Shown here in pieces: positions 24,532 to 34,542 of a stretch of 64,000 nt of DNA. Below the pieces are notes generated by a model. It was not told the origin of the DNA. It was given only the letters and a program-made list of their open reading frames with translations, and ran no database searches. Source of the DNA: Mycobacterium sp. SM1 (GTDB lineage Bacteria; Actinomycetota; Actinomycetes; Mycobacteriales; Mycobacteriaceae); NCBI RefSeq assembly GCF_018361265.1, contig NZ_JAFLNH010000001.1, forward strand, positions 1,984,001 to 2,048,000, written 5' to 3'. Numbering within the stretch: position 1 is the first letter of the stretch; every line of letters begins with the position of its first letter. Made by a program: the position numbers and the translations under genes.

Positions 24532-25946
24532 CACGCTTGCTTCACCAGATAGGGCGACACCGTGCTGCGATGCTCGTCGAGGTCGAGCGCTCGGCCCAAC
24601 GCCGGGAAGGCCCGCTGCGGGCAGTTGTCGCGCTCGCAGATCCGGCAGCCCGCGCCGATCGGTGTGGCGGCATTCCCCGACAAATCGAGTCCTCCCGAGT
24701 AGACGAGCCGGTGGGCATGGCGAAGTTCGCAACCCAGCCCGATGGCGAAAGTCTTTCCCGGCTGACCATAGCGGGATGCCCGCCGCTCCACGGTGCGGGC
24801 CACCCACAGGTAATGACGGCCATCGGGCATCTGCGCGATTTGCACCAGGATTTTCCCCGGGTTAGCGAACGTCTCATAGACATTCCACAGCGGGCAGGTG
24901 CCGCCGGTAGACGAAAAGTGAAAACCCGTGGCCGACTGCCGTTTTGACATGTTGCCCGCCCGGTCCACCCGCACGAAAGAAAACGGCACCCCGCGCAACG
25001 ACGGCCGCTGCAGCGTGGACAGCCGATGGCAGATCGTCTCGTAGCTCACCGAGTAGAACGCCGAGAGCCGCTCGATGTCGTAGCGGAATTTCTCGGTCAC
25101 GTCGTGAAACTGCCGGTAGGGCAGCACCGCGGCGGCCGCGAAGTAGTTGGCCAGCCCGAGCCGCGCCAGCGTGCGCGCCTCCCCGCTGGTGAATTTGCCC
25201 TCTTCAACCAGCCTGTCGATGAGGTCACCGAATTCCAGGTAGGCCAGCTCGGCGGCCATCTTGAACACCTGCTGACCCGGCGAGAGATGACTGCTGATCT
25301 CCAGTGTCTTGGTCGCCGGGTCGTAGCGATGCAGCACGGTGTCACCGAGGTCGATGCGCTTGACGATGTGCACGCCGTGCACCTCCGTGAGCCGGCGAGA
25401 CAACTCCCCGGCCAGGTCACCGCGGTGCATCCGCATCCGCACCGTCAGGTCTTCTGCGGCGGTGTCCAGCTCGTGCAGGTAATTTTGCCGCTCGTAGAAA
25501 TAGTCACGCACCTCCTCGTGCGGCATGGTGAGCACTCCGGTCCCGCTGCCGTCGGAAAACCGCTGTTCGGTCGCGGCGGCCAGTTGGGCGGTGGTGATCC
25601 GGTAGCGGCGGTGCAAATTGACCATGGCGCGGGCCAGCGCGGGGTGCGCGCCCACCATGTCGGCGACCTCCGGCAAAGTGACGTCGATGCCCAGGTCGCG
25701 GTCCATCGTCACCTCCCGCAGCTCGGCGACCAGCCGGGTGTCGTCCTGGGAGGCGAAAAACGTCGCGTCCACCCCGAACACCTCGGTGATTCGCAGCAGC
25801 ACCGCCACCGTCAACGGGCGGACATCGTGTTCGATTTGGTTGAGGTAACTGGGTGAGATGCCCAGCATTTGCGCCAGGGCCGCCTGGCTGAACCCGCGCT
25901 CGCTGCGCAGCTGGCGAACGCGGGAGCCGACAAACGTCTTGGCCAT
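24531..25946 (-). CDS. ramB: Transcriptional regulator RamB
   Basis: RamB controls glyoxylate-shunt and acetate genes, including icl. The 471-residue protein has an N-terminal Cro/CI HTH (FSQAALAQMLGISPSYLNQIE, about residues 19-39), a central IrrE/DUF955-like region, and a C-terminal short-chain fatty-acyl regulator domain with a Cys-rich end (CRICERDNCPQRAFPALGR). The ATG 25946 start (MAKTFVG) matches the known protein. It is divergent from the thioesterase gene and close to its target icl. Confidence 0.94.
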   Translation of the reverse strand: MAKTFVGSRVRQLRSERGFSQAALAQMLGISPSYLNQIEHDVRPLTVAVLLRITEVFGVDATFFASQDDTRLVAELREVTMDRDLGIDVTLPEVADMVGAHPALARAMVNLHRRYRITTAQLAAATEQRFSDGSGTGVLTMPHEEVRDYFYERQNYLHELDTAAEDLTVRMRMHRGDLAGELSRRLTEVHGVHIVKRIDLGDTVLHRYDPATKTLEISSHLSPGQQVFKMAAELAYLEFGDLIDRLVEEGKFTSGEARTLARLGLANYFAAAAVLPYRQFHDVTEKFRYDIERLSAFYSVSYETICHRLSTLQRPSLRGVPFSFVRVDRAGNMSKRQSATGFHFSSTGGTCPLWNVYETFANPGKILVQIAQMPDGRHYLWVARTVERRASRYGQPGKTFAIGLGCELRHAHRLVYSGGLDLSGNAATPIGAGCRICERDNCPQRAFPALGRALDLDEHRSTVSPYLVKQA

Positions 25947-26087
25947 CCGACCGAGCCTACCCGAGTGCGAAGGGATGGTTCGCAGAGTTGGCAAGCCGCC
26001 GCCCGGCTGGTGTGTCGCCGGACCGTTTGGCATGATCCGCGGGAGTATGGCAAAGCAGTAAACGGGAACGAAACGGGGAGTGACGCC

Positions 26088-26882
26088 GTGAGCCTGGACA
26101 AGGTGATGATGCCGGTGCCCGACGGCCATCCCGACGTTTTCGATCGCGAGTGGCCGCTGCGGGTCGCCGACATCGATCGCGGTGGGCGGCTGCGGCTGGA
26201 CGCGGCCGCCCGGCACATCCAGGACATCGGCCAAGACCAGCTGCGTGAGATGGGCTTTGAGGAGACCCATCCGCTCTGGATTGTCCGGCGCACCATGATC
26301 GACCTGATCCGCCCGATCGAGTTCGGCGACATGTTGCGGTTGCGGCGCTGGTGCTCGGGCGCCTCGAACCGCTGGTGTGAGATGCGGGTGCGCATTGATG
26401 GACGCCGAGGCGGATTGATCGAGTCCGAGGCGTTCTGGATCAACATCAATCGGCAGACCCAGATGCCGGCGCGCATCGCCGACGACTTCTTGGCCGGCCT
26501 GCATCGCACCACCAGCATCACTCGGCTGCGGTGGCAGGCATATCTGACGGCGGGCAGCCGCGACGAGGCAGCGGAGATTCACGAGTTTCCGATCCGCGTC
26601 ACCGACATCGACCTCTTCGACCACGTGAACAACGCGGTCTACTGGGCGGTCATCGAGGACTATCTGGCTTCCCATCCCGAGATGCTCACGGCTCCGCTGC
26701 GGGCGGTTATCGAGCACGAGGCGCCGGTCGCTCTCGGCGACAAGCTGGAGATCATCTCGCAGGTGTTTCCACCCGGCACGACCGATCGATTCGGTCCCGG
26801 CCTTGCGGATCGCACCGTTACGACGCTCACATACGCCGTCGGCGACGAGTCGAAAGCCGTCGCGTGCATATTCGCCCGGTAG
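26088..26882 (+). CDS. Acyl-ACP thioesterase-like protein (Rv0466-like)
   Basis: The 264-residue double-hotdog protein has the acyl-ACP thioesterase arrangement. The N-terminal hotdog has REWPLRVADIDRGGRLRL, and the second hotdog has FPIRVTDIDLFDHVNNAVYW, which contains the Asp/His/Asn active-site pattern. GTG 26088 is selected because it gives the same length as Rv0466. The physiological substrate is not known. Confidence 0.9.
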   Translation: MSLDKVMMPVPDGHPDVFDREWPLRVADIDRGGRLRLDAAARHIQDIGQDQLREMGFEETHPLWIVRRTMIDLIRPIEFGDMLRLRRWCSGASNRWCEMRVRIDGRRGGLIESEAFWININRQTQMPARIADDFLAGLHRTTSITRLRWQAYLTAGSRDEAAEIHEFPIRVTDIDLFDHVNNAVYWAVIEDYLASHPEMLTAPLRAVIEHEAPVALGDKLEIISQVFPPGTTDRFGPGLADRTVTTLTYAVGDESKAVACIFAR

Positions 26883-26988
26883 CGATCCGGTCACGTGGTG
26901 CGTGACCCGAAACGCGCGCGTTGACCAGCGATTTGTGGTTACCGACGGGTAAGCCGTGCGACGACACGAGCCGCGCCGTGGATTGTCA

Positions 26989-27010
26989 AGATTTGCAAAA
27001 TTTGCAAAAT
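26989..27010. promoter_or_regulatory. Putative RamB operators upstream of icl
   Basis: Two adjacent copies of TTTGCAAAA (26992-27000 and 27001-27009) lie about 165 bp before the icl start. They match the TTTGCAAA core of RamB sites known from corynebacteria and mycobacteria. The 292-bp gap 26883-27174 otherwise holds only the icl promoter region. Confidence 0.65.
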
Positions 27011-27174
27011 CCGGGCGAATCGTCGCCCAAATTGGCACGTGAAACGGCTAGATCACACGGAATAGCTGTGCCATTGTCGGCTTAACACATGAGTGAAGTG
27101 CCGTTCCGGCAACACCGTCAAGAGGCGGTGATGCTTTGCAACTTAGCAACGACGGACCGTGGAGGAGCAGCCGA

Positions 27175-28461
27175 GTGTCTACTGTGGGCAAGCCGAAAAG
27201 CGCCGAGCAGATCCAGCACGACTGGGATACCAATCCGCGCTGGAAGGACGTCACCCGTACCTATACCGCCGCCGATGTGGTCGCTTTGCAGGGCAGCGTG
27301 GTCGAAGAGCACACGTTGGCCCGGCGCGGCGCGGAGGCGCTGTGGGAGCAGCTGCACGACCTGGAGTGGGTCAACGCGCTGGGCGCACTGACCGGTAACC
27401 AGGCCGTTCAGCAGGTGCGCGCCGGCCTGCAGGCCATCTACCTGTCGGGCTGGCAGGTCGCCGGGGACGCTAACTTGTCGGGTCACACCTATCCCGACCA
27501 GAGCTTGTATCCGGCCAACTCGGTGCCCCAGGTGGTGCGCCGTATCAACAACGCGCTGCTGCGCGCCGACCAGATCGCCCACGTTGAGGGCGACACGTCG
27601 GTGAAAAACTGGCTGGCGCCCATCGTCGCCGACGCCGAGGCCGGCTTTGGTGGCGCGCTGAACGTCTTCGAGCTGCAAAAGGCGATGATCGCCGCCGGCG
27701 CGGCCGGCACCCACTGGGAAGACCAGCTGGCCTCGGAGAAGAAGTGCGGTCACCTGGGCGGAAAGGTGCTCGTCCCGACCCACCAGCACATCCGCACGCT
27801 CACGTCCGCCCGGCTGGCCGCCGACGTGTGCGACGTCCCGACCGTCGTGATCGCCCGCACCGACGCCGAAGCGGCCACGCTCATCACGTCGGATATCGAC
27901 GAACGTGACCGGCCGTTCATCACCGGCGAGCGCACCCGGGAAGGCTTTTACCGCACCCACAACGGCATCGAGCCCTGCATCGCGCGGGCCAAGGCTTACG
28001 CGCCGTTCGCCGATCTGATCTGGATGGAGACGGGCACTCCGGATCTCGACCTTGCCAAGCGATTCTCCGAGGCGGTCAAAGCCGAGTACCCGGACCAGAT
28101 GCTGGCCTACAACTGCTCGCCATCGTTCAACTGGCGCAAGCACCTGGATGATTCCACCATTGCCAAGTTCCAAAAAGAGCTGGCTGCAATGGGGTTCAAG
28201 TTCCAGTTCATCACGCTGGCCGGATTCCACGCGCTGAACTACTCGATGTTCGACCTGGCCTATGGGTATGCCCGCAACCAGATGACCGCCTACGTCGAGT
28301 TGCAGGAACGCGAGTTCGCTGCCGAGGAGCGCGGTTACACCGCAACCAAGCATCAGCGCGAGGTGGGCGCCGGCTATTTCGACCGCATTGCCACTACCGT
28401 GGACCCGGCGTCGTCGACGACCGCGCTGGCCGGCTCCACCGAGGAGGCCCAGTTCCACTGA
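27175..28461 (+). CDS. icl: Isocitrate lyase Icl1
   Basis: Icl cleaves isocitrate to succinate and glyoxylate (and 2-methylisocitrate in mycobacteria), which is essential for growth on fatty acids. The 428-residue protein contains the signature [11 protein letters not shown] with the catalytic Cys. It also has the metal/substrate segments [13 protein letters not shown] and [13 protein letters not shown] 27175 follows a GGAGGA ribosome-binding site. The gene is full length and syntenic with ramB and fadB2. Confidence 0.97.
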   Translation: MSTVGKPKSAEQIQHDWDTNPRWKDVTRTYTAADVVALQGSVVEEHTLARRGAEALWEQLHDLEWVNALGALTGNQAVQQVRAGLQAIYLSGWQVAGDANLSGHTYPDQSLYPANSVPQVVRRINNALLRADQIAHVEGDTSVKNWLAPIVADAEAGFGGALNVFELQKAMIAAGAAGTHWEDQLASEKKCGHLGGKVLVPTHQHIRTLTSARLAADVCDVPTVVIARTDAEAATLITSDIDERDRPFITGERTREGFYRTHNGIEPCIARAKAYAPFADLIWMETGTPDLDLAKRFSEAVKAEYPDQMLAYNCSPSFNWRKHLDDSTIAKFQKELAAMGFKFQFITLAGFHALNYSMFDLAYGYARNQMTAYVELQEREFAAEERGYTATKHQREVGAGYFDRIATTVDPASSTTALAGSTEEAQFH

Positions 28462-28535
28462 GTGCCACGCCCGGCAAAGCTGCCGTCGCGGCGGCGCCGG
28501 CGGCCCGCAACCCTCGGGCGCCTGAAGTTGACAGC

Positions 28536-28569
28536 ACCGGCCCCGCCCAGCCAAGCTGGCGGGGCCGGT
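28536..28569 (+). terminator. Strong hairpin after icl
   Basis: A stem of at least 11 bp (ACCGGCCCCGC / GCGGGGCCGGT), extended by CAGC/GCTG, occupies the icl-fadB2 gap. There is no U-tract, as is usual for mycobacterial terminators. It ends only 31 bp before the fadB2 start. Confidence 0.7.
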
Positions 28570-28600
28570 AGCGGTGCATGACAAGACGACTGGAGTGACA

Positions 28601-29464
28601 GTGGGCGAGGTAGCGATCCAGCGGGTCGGGGTTGTCGGAGCGGGGCAGATGGGCGCGGGTATCGCCGAGGTCTGCGCACGCGCAGGTGTCGATGTGGTGG
28701 TGTTCGAGATCACGGACACGCTGCTCGCGGCGGGGCGCGCGCGGATCGTGAAGTCGCTCGAGCGCGCCGTCAGCGCGGGCAAGGTGACGGAGCCGGAGCG
28801 TGACGGTGCCCTGAGCAAGCTGACCTTCACCACCGACCTGAAAGACTTCGCCGACCGTCAACTGGTGGTCGAGGCGGTGGTCGAAGACGAAGCGGTCAAG
28901 ACCAAGATCTTCGCCGACCTGGACCGGATCATCACCGGCCCCGATGCGGTGCTGGCGTCCAACACCTCCAGCATCCCCATCATGAGGATCGCCGCGGCGA
29001 CCCAAAACCCGCAGCGGGTGCTGGGTCTGCATTTCTTTAACCCGGTTCCGGCGCTTCCGCTGGTCGAGCTGGTTTCCACACTGGTCACCGACCGCGCCGC
29101 GGCCGATCGTGTCGAGGAATTCGCCGGTAGCGTGCTGGGTAAGCAGGTGGTGCGCTGCCCCGACCAGTCGGGCTTTGTGGTGAACCGGCTGCTGGTGCCC
29201 TACCTCCTCTCGGCGATCCGGATGGTCGAGTCCAAGTTCGCCACCGTCGAAGACATCGATAGGGCGGTGGTGGCCGGTCTTTCCCATCCGATGGGACCGC
29301 TGCGGTTATCCGACCTGGTGGGCCTGGACACCCTGAAGCTGATCGCAGACACCATGTTCGAGGAGTTCAAAGAGCCGCAATACGGTGCGCCGCCACTATT
29401 GGCGCGCATGGTCGATGCGGGCTTTCTGGGCAAGAAATCCGGCCGGGGCTTTTACTCCTACTGA
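28601..29464 (+). CDS. fadB2: 3-hydroxybutyryl-CoA dehydrogenase FadB2
   Basis: FadB2 is an NAD(P)-dependent 3-hydroxyacyl-CoA dehydrogenase. It has the Rossmann motif VGVVGAGQMGAGIAEVCARAG at the N-terminus, SNTSSIPI, the catalytic His in GLHFFNPVP, and the C-terminal 3HCDH domain ending GKKSGRGFYSY. GTG 28601, with GGAG 8 bp upstream, gives 287 residues, the known length; the ATG at 28574 would add nine residues. Confidence 0.93.
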   Translation: MGEVAIQRVGVVGAGQMGAGIAEVCARAGVDVVVFEITDTLLAAGRARIVKSLERAVSAGKVTEPERDGALSKLTFTTDLKDFADRQLVVEAVVEDEAVKTKIFADLDRIITGPDAVLASNTSSIPIMRIAAATQNPQRVLGLHFFNPVPALPLVELVSTLVTDRAAADRVEEFAGSVLGKQVVRCPDQSGFVVNRLLVPYLLSAIRMVESKFATVEDIDRAVVAGLSHPMGPLRLSDLVGLDTLKLIADTMFEEFKEPQYGAPPLLARMVDAGFLGKKSGRGFYSY

Positions 29465-29610
29465 TACCCCTACGGGCACGAACGGGCCGACTGGCACGGA
29501 CCATCTCCTGGCCACGAAGCCACGGCCGGCGTTGTGCGGGCTGGAATTTTCTGAAAGTGGTGCGACGCAACCGGTTTCTGCGGTGATGGGGCGGGAATCT
29601 ATTCCGGAGC

Positions 29611-30474
29611 CTATTTCTGCAGCGTGAACTGCCGCACGTCGATGTACCCCTCACGGAACAGCTTCGCGCAGCCCGTCAGGTAGCGCAGGTAGCGGTCGTA
29701 GGTCTCTGGGGACTGAGTCTTGATGGCTCGGTCCTTGTTGGCCTCCAAGTTGGCCGCCCAGGCTTCCAGGGTCCGCACGTAGTGGGGTTGCAACGCTTGG
29801 ATTTGGGTCACGCGGAACCCCGTCGCCAGGGCGAATTCCTCGACCATCGGGCTTGACGGCAGCCAGCCGCCCGGAAATATCTCCGCCAGAATGAACTTGC
29901 AGAACTCGACCAGTTCGCGCGTCAGCGACAGCCCCAGCCGCCTGGCCTCCCTGAAGGTCAACCGAACGATGGTGTGCAGCAGCATCACGCCGCCCGCCAC
30001 CAGCACCTCGTGGGCCATCCTGAAAAAGGCTGGGTAGCGTTGCAGGCCGAAGTGCTCGAACGCGCCGATGGAGACGATGCGGTCGACGGGCTCGTGAAAT
30101 TGCTCCCAACCCGCCAGCAATACCCGCCTGCCGCAGGAGGTGTCCATTCGGTCGAACATCCGCTGGACGTATCCGGCCTGGTTTCTCGACAGCGTGAGGC
30201 CGATGACGTTGACACCGTACTTCTCGATCGCCCGTCTCATGGTGGCGCCCCAACCGCATCCGATGTCCAGCAGCGTCATCCCGGGCGCCAGGCTCAGCTT
30301 CCCCAACGCCAGATCGATCTTGGCGATCTGCGCTTCTTCCAAGGTCATGTCGTCGCGCTCGAAGTAGGCGCAGCTGTAGGTCCGTGTCGGGTCGAGAAAA
30401 AGGCGGTAGAAGTCGTCGGAGAGGTCATAGTGGGCCTGCACCTGCTGGAAATATGGGGTGAGTTGCTGCGCCAT
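29611..30474 (-). CDS. pcaA: Mycolic acid cyclopropane synthase (PcaA/CmaA family)
   Basis: The 287-residue SAM-dependent enzyme adds cyclopropane (or methyl) groups to mycolic acids. The SAM motif LLDIGCGWGATMRRA (about residues 69-83), SIGAFEHFG and FILAEIFPGGWLP are diagnostic. Length, strand and position after fadB2 match Rv0470c (PcaA). The umaA paralogue that lies between them in M. tuberculosis is absent. Paralogues in this family are close, so the exact specificity is not certain. Confidence 0.85.
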   Translation of the reverse strand: MAQQLTPYFQQVQAHYDLSDDFYRLFLDPTRTYSCAYFERDDMTLEEAQIAKIDLALGKLSLAPGMTLLDIGCGWGATMRRAIEKYGVNVIGLTLSRNQAGYVQRMFDRMDTSCGRRVLLAGWEQFHEPVDRIVSIGAFEHFGLQRYPAFFRMAHEVLVAGGVMLLHTIVRLTFREARRLGLSLTRELVEFCKFILAEIFPGGWLPSSPMVEEFALATGFRVTQIQALQPHYVRTLEAWAANLEANKDRAIKTQSPETYDRYLRYLTGCAKLFREGYIDVRQFTLQK

Positions 30475-30628
30475 GCCGACCTGGGCCTTCCTGCGCGTCC
30501 AACGCCGTCATCGGGTATCTGGAGGGGTTGCCAAAACCCCCGCAGCCACCGAGATGCAGCCGTCGCGTGCTAGCTGTCGTGAGTTGTGGCATTGTATTCG
30601 CCGGCGGCGCGCACGCAACAGGGCCGGG

Positions 30629-31639
30629 TCACATCGCACGCAGCACGGCGGCGATCGCGAGGCCCACAACCAGCAGTGCGCCGGCCTGCCGGACATGCAC
30701 CCAGGCCAGGGCGGCATACCACAGCGGCCACACCGGATAGCCGGGTGGCGGCCGGTCGGGCGGCGGGCGGCGAAAATGCGGCCAGATTCGCACCAGCCGG
30801 GGCAACGCCGCGAGGACCACCAATGCGGGCCACGGCATCGCCCCGGCCAGCACGGCCAGGCCGACCAACAGGTAGAACCCGACCATCAGCGCCAGTGTCA
30901 CGGCGCGGGCGCGGGTGGCGCCGATAATCACCGGCAGTGTGCGGATGCCCAGCGGCGAGTCATAGGGGATTTTGTCGATGTGCTTGCCCATCAGCACCGT
31001 AGTGCACAGCAGACCGTAAGGGAGCGACGCCAGGACAACATCCCAGCCGACCGAGCCGACCGCGGCATAGTAGGTTCCGCACACCATCAGCGGGCCCCAC
31101 ACGACGAAGACATCGGGTTCGCCCAGGCCGTGCTTCTTCAGCCGCAGCGGGGGTGCCGCGTAGGCCACGCTCAGCACGAATCCCCCGAGCGCAAAAGCCA
31201 CCACCGGCCAGCCGCGGGCCACCGTCAGCACCACCAGAATCGCCAGGTCGGCCAGGTTCACCCGGAGAATCGCCCCCACCAACGTCCGGCGGCTGACCAG
31301 CCCGGAAAGCACCGGGTGCGGGGCGTAGAGCGCCCGCGGGTAGGTGGCGCTGTCGGTGCCGGCCTGGGTGTCATACAGGTCGTTCATCAAGTTGTTGGCG
31401 ATATGCGCGCAGATGATTCCTGCGATGGCCAGCGCCAGCCAGCGCCCGTCCAGGCCGGGCTTGCCCAGCGCCAGCAGCGCGGCGATCAGCCCGGCGAACA
31501 GGGTCATCGGCAGCACCGCCGCGCGAGTGACCACCAGCCAGCGGGTGACGCTGTCGATCGGCTGACCGGGCGGCGGGTTGGTGGTGCGCAGGGCATACCC
31601 CCACGACCGCAACCGGGACCGGGCGGTCAGCTCAGCCAT
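30629..31639 (-). CDS. UbiA-family prenyltransferase
   Basis: The 336-residue integral membrane protein has about eight or nine hydrophobic helices and the two Asp-rich motifs of the UbiA superfamily: NNLMNDLYDTQAGTD (about residues 86-100) and KHIDKIPYD (about 218-226). This fold transfers prenyl chains to aromatic or lipid acceptors. The acceptor is not predictable here. It lies 9 bp from the downstream end of the TetR gene on the same strand, so co-transcription is likely. It is not part of the corresponding M. tuberculosis interval as I recall it. Confidence 0.85.
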   Translation of the reverse strand: MAELTARSRLRSWGYALRTTNPPPGQPIDSVTRWLVVTRAAVLPMTLFAGLIAALLALGKPGLDGRWLALAIAGIICAHIANNLMNDLYDTQAGTDSATYPRALYAPHPVLSGLVSRRTLVGAILRVNLADLAILVVLTVARGWPVVAFALGGFVLSVAYAAPPLRLKKHGLGEPDVFVVWGPLMVCGTYYAAVGSVGWDVVLASLPYGLLCTTVLMGKHIDKIPYDSPLGIRTLPVIIGATRARAVTLALMVGFYLLVGLAVLAGAMPWPALVVLAALPRLVRIWPHFRRPPPDRPPPGYPVWPLWYAALAWVHVRQAGALLVVGLAIAAVLRAM

Positions 31640-31648
31640 ACCCGGGCC

Positions 31649-32350
31649 TCATCGCTCGCGCGGCGGCACGATCGGTGACGGGTGCGGTTGTTCCCGGAAT
31701 TTCTCCAGCGACCCGCCGGCCTCGACAATCCCGCAGATTGCGCTCCACGACAGCATGGTCAGATAGTCGATCAGGTCGTCGGCACTCATCCGGGGATCGG
31801 AGATCCACGAGTGGGTGGCCAACTGCACACCGCCGACGATCATGTACGCCCACGGCTCCACCCCGCCGGTGTCCATCCCGGCCTCTTCCATGCGCCGACG
31901 CAGCATCATCGCGAGCATCCGGGCGATGATGCGCTCGGAATCGGCGATGACCTTGCTCTTGGTCGGGGTGCTGTTGGCCATCACGAACCGATACGGCTCG
32001 GGCTCTTCGGTGACCGTTTCCACGTAGACCCGGATGATTTCGCGGGTCAGGTCGAAACCGTCGAGGTCGGATGACAGCGCAGCGGCCATGTTGGGGATCA
32101 GCGTGGTCTGAGCGAACCGCATCAGCACCGCGGTCGTCAGATCGTTTTTGTCGACGAAGTAGCGGTAGAGCACCGTCTTGGAGACCCCGATCTCGGCGGC
32201 GATCTCGTCCATGCTCAGGAAGCGACCGTGCCGGCGGATCGCTTCGATGGTGCCGTCGACCAGCTCATTGCGGCGCTCGACCTTGTGCTTATGCCAACGC
32301 CGCTTGCGACCATCGGTCTTTACTGTCCCAGCCAGGAGATGCTCTGCCAC
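31649..32350 (-). CDS. TetR-family regulator (Rv0472c-like)
   Basis: The 233-residue regulator has a basic N-terminal extension (GRKRRWHKHKVERRNE) and a TetR HTH (LSMDEIAAEIGVSKTVLYRYF, about residues 45-65). Length and neighbours match Rv0472c. It is transcribed toward the UbiA-family gene and divergently from the DUF445 gene, so either could be its target. Confidence 0.9.
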   Translation of the reverse strand: MAEHLLAGTVKTDGRKRRWHKHKVERRNELVDGTIEAIRRHGRFLSMDEIAAEIGVSKTVLYRYFVDKNDLTTAVLMRFAQTTLIPNMAAALSSDLDGFDLTREIIRVYVETVTEEPEPYRFVMANSTPTKSKVIADSERIIARMLAMMLRRRMEEAGMDTGGVEPWAYMIVGGVQLATHSWISDPRMSADDLIDYLTMLSWSAICGIVEAGGSLEKFREQPHPSPIVPPRER

Positions 32351-32486
32351 TCTCGCGAAATCCCATTCACTTGACCCCTCGATAGTACGGCCCGTTGGGC
32401 GCCTCGTGCCGCATGTGACGCGACCCGCTACGGGCCTGGGCCGCCGGTCACACCGGGCGCGCAGGACGGTGGCGGATGATGGTGCC

Positions 32487-33854
32487 GTGGCCGTGAAAAC
32501 CTCACCGTCGGCCCTGCCGGCACCGACCGGTGACCCGGTGACCGTGCCCGCTGGTCGGCATCGAGCACCCGCTTCCTTCGCCGAATCGTTTGCCGGGGCG
32601 GATCCGAAGGCCGACGCCGAGCGGCGCCGGGCGGTGCGCCGGATGAAAGTGGTGGCCTTGGCCTTCCTGGCCGGTGCCAGCGCGCTGTTTGTCGGCTGCC
32701 GGTGGTTGCAAGCCGAAGGTTCGGCTCCCGCGTGGGCGGGTTACGTGGGTGCGGCCGCAGAAGCGGGCATGGTCGGCGCGCTCGCGGACTGGTTTGCGGT
32801 CACCGCGTTGTTCAAGCATCCACTGGGCCTGCCGATCCCGCACACCGCGATCATCGAGCGTAAAAAAGACCAGCTCGGCGCGGGTCTGGGCACTTTTGTC
32901 CGGGAGAATTTCCTGTCGCCACCGGTGGTGGGGACCAAGCTGCGGGACGCGCAAATCGCCGTGAGGTTGGGCAGGTGGCTCTCCGATACCCGGCATGCGC
33001 AGCGGGTCGCCGCCGAGGCGGCGACGGTGTTGCGCGTGCTGGTGGAGCTGCTGCGTGACGAGGATGTCCTGCATGTGATCGACCGCACGATCATCAAGCG
33101 CCTCGCCGAACCCCAGTGGGGCCCCCCGGTTGGCCGGGTATTGGCCACCGTGCTGGCCGAGAATCGCCAGGAGGCCTTGATCCAGTTGCTCGCAGACCGT
33201 GCATTTCAGTGGTCGCTGAGCGCCGGTGAGGTGATCCAGAGGGTGGTGGAACGCGACTCGCCGAGCTGGTCGCCACGCTTCATCGACCATCTCGTCGGCG
33301 ACCGTATTCACCGCGAGCTGATGGACTTCACCGACAAGGTGCGCCGCAACCCCGGCCACGAACTGCGCCGCTCGGCCACGCGCTTTCTGTTCGAATTCGC
33401 CGCCGACCTGCAGCACGATCCGGCCACCATCGCCCGCGCCGAACGCGTTAAAGACCAGCTGATGGCCCGCGACGAGATCACCAACGCCGCCGCTACCGCG
33501 TGGACGACCCTCAAACGACTGGTGATCGAGGGAGTCGACGACCCCGCCAGCGCGTTGCGCGCCCGCATCGCCGACACCGTGATCCGGGTCGGGGAGTCCC
33601 TGCGCGACGATGCCGAGCTGCGGGATAAGACCGACGAGTGGATCATCCGGGCCGCCCAGCACCTGGTGTCCCACTATGGGTCGGAGATCACCACGATCAT
33701 CACCGACACGATCGAGCGCTGGGATGCCCGGGAGGCCAGCCGCCGCATCGAGTTGCACGTCGGTCGCGATTTGCAGTTCATCCGGATCAACGGCACCGTG
33801 GTCGGCGCGTTGGCCGGGTTGGCGATCCACACCGTCGCGCAGCTACTGGTCTGA
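32487..33854 (+). CDS. DUF445 family membrane protein (Rv0473-like)
   Basis: The 455-residue protein has one membrane segment near residues 50-75, the DUF445 signature GMVGALADWFAVTALFKHPLGLPIPHTAIIERKK (about 92-125, given here in part), a long amphipathic helical body, and a C-terminal hydrophobic segment (GTVVGALAGLAIHTVAQL). GTG 32487 matches the Rv0473 length. The function of the family is unknown. Confidence 0.88.
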   Translation: MAVKTSPSALPAPTGDPVTVPAGRHRAPASFAESFAGADPKADAERRRAVRRMKVVALAFLAGASALFVGCRWLQAEGSAPAWAGYVGAAAEAGMVGALADWFAVTALFKHPLGLPIPHTAIIERKKDQLGAGLGTFVRENFLSPPVVGTKLRDAQIAVRLGRWLSDTRHAQRVAAEAATVLRVLVELLRDEDVLHVIDRTIIKRLAEPQWGPPVGRVLATVLAENRQEALIQLLADRAFQWSLSAGEVIQRVVERDSPSWSPRFIDHLVGDRIHRELMDFTDKVRRNPGHELRRSATRFLFEFAADLQHDPATIARAERVKDQLMARDEITNAAATAWTTLKRLVIEGVDDPASALRARIADTVIRVGESLRDDAELRDKTDEWIIRAAQHLVSHYGSEITTIITDTIERWDAREASRRIELHVGRDLQFIRINGTVVGALAGLAIHTVAQLLV

Positions 33855-33948
33855 GCCGAACTGCGCTAACTTGCGCTTGCAATAGTTAGCGCAAGGCCGT
33901 ACCCTGGTTCACGTCCGCGCCGACACTGCAGACACTCAGGGGTTGCCA

Positions 33949-34368
33949 ATGCCATTGCCGCAGGAGGACAAGCTGGCCGCAGTGGTGTCCAGCGCGGCAT
34001 CAGACATCGGTAGCTTCATCAGGGCGCAGCGTGAAGCCGCGCAGGTGTCGGTGCGGCAACTGGCCGAAAAGGCCGGTGTCAGCAACCCGTATCTCTCCCA
34101 GATCGAGCGCGGCCTGCGTAAGCCCTCCGCTGAGGTGCTCAACCAGATTGCCAAGGCGCTGCGGGTTTCCGCCGAGGTGCTCTACGTCCGGGCCGGGATC
34201 CTCGAGCCCGGCGAGCGCAGCCAGGTGCGTGACGCCATCATCGCCGACACGGCGATAACCGAGCGGCAGAAGCAGGTTCTGCTGGACGTCTACGCCTCAT
34301 TTGTCCACCAAAGCAAATCTGCTAGAGGTGACGAGTCTGCTAGAGGCGACGAGCCGGCCCCTGCCTGA
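33949..34368 (+). CDS. XRE-type HTH regulator (Rv0474-like)
   Basis: The 139-residue protein contains a Cro/CI HTH (VSVRQLAEKAGVSNPYLSQIE, about residues 34-54). It immediately precedes hbhA, as Rv0474 does, and may regulate it. The C-terminus carries a duplicated ARGDES segment caused by an 18-bp tandem repeat (34318-34335 and 34336-34353), so the tail is lineage-specific. ATG 33949 is preferred over TTG 33943. Confidence 0.9.
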   Translation: MPLPQEDKLAAVVSSAASDIGSFIRAQREAAQVSVRQLAEKAGVSNPYLSQIERGLRKPSAEVLNQIAKALRVSAEVLYVRAGILEPGERSQVRDAIIADTAITERQKQVLLDVYASFVHQSKSARGDESARGDEPAPA

Positions 34369-34542
34369 GCCGCTCGATGGGCGTCCTCACGTGACCAAGC
34401 GATCGACAACACCCACCCCCGACGAACGGTCCCCGACCACCAGGGCCCTCCAAGCAATCTCGACGACCAGGACCTCCAAAGATCCCCGACAAAAATCCCG
34501 GGCAAAAACAAAAATCCCCGACAAAAAGAAAGGAACCACACC

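Noticed and set aside
24531..27038. A RamB protein of 835 residues by extending the frame upstream
   Set aside because: The extension is antisense to the thioesterase gene. MAKTFVG at 25946 is the natural start, and its length matches known RamB.
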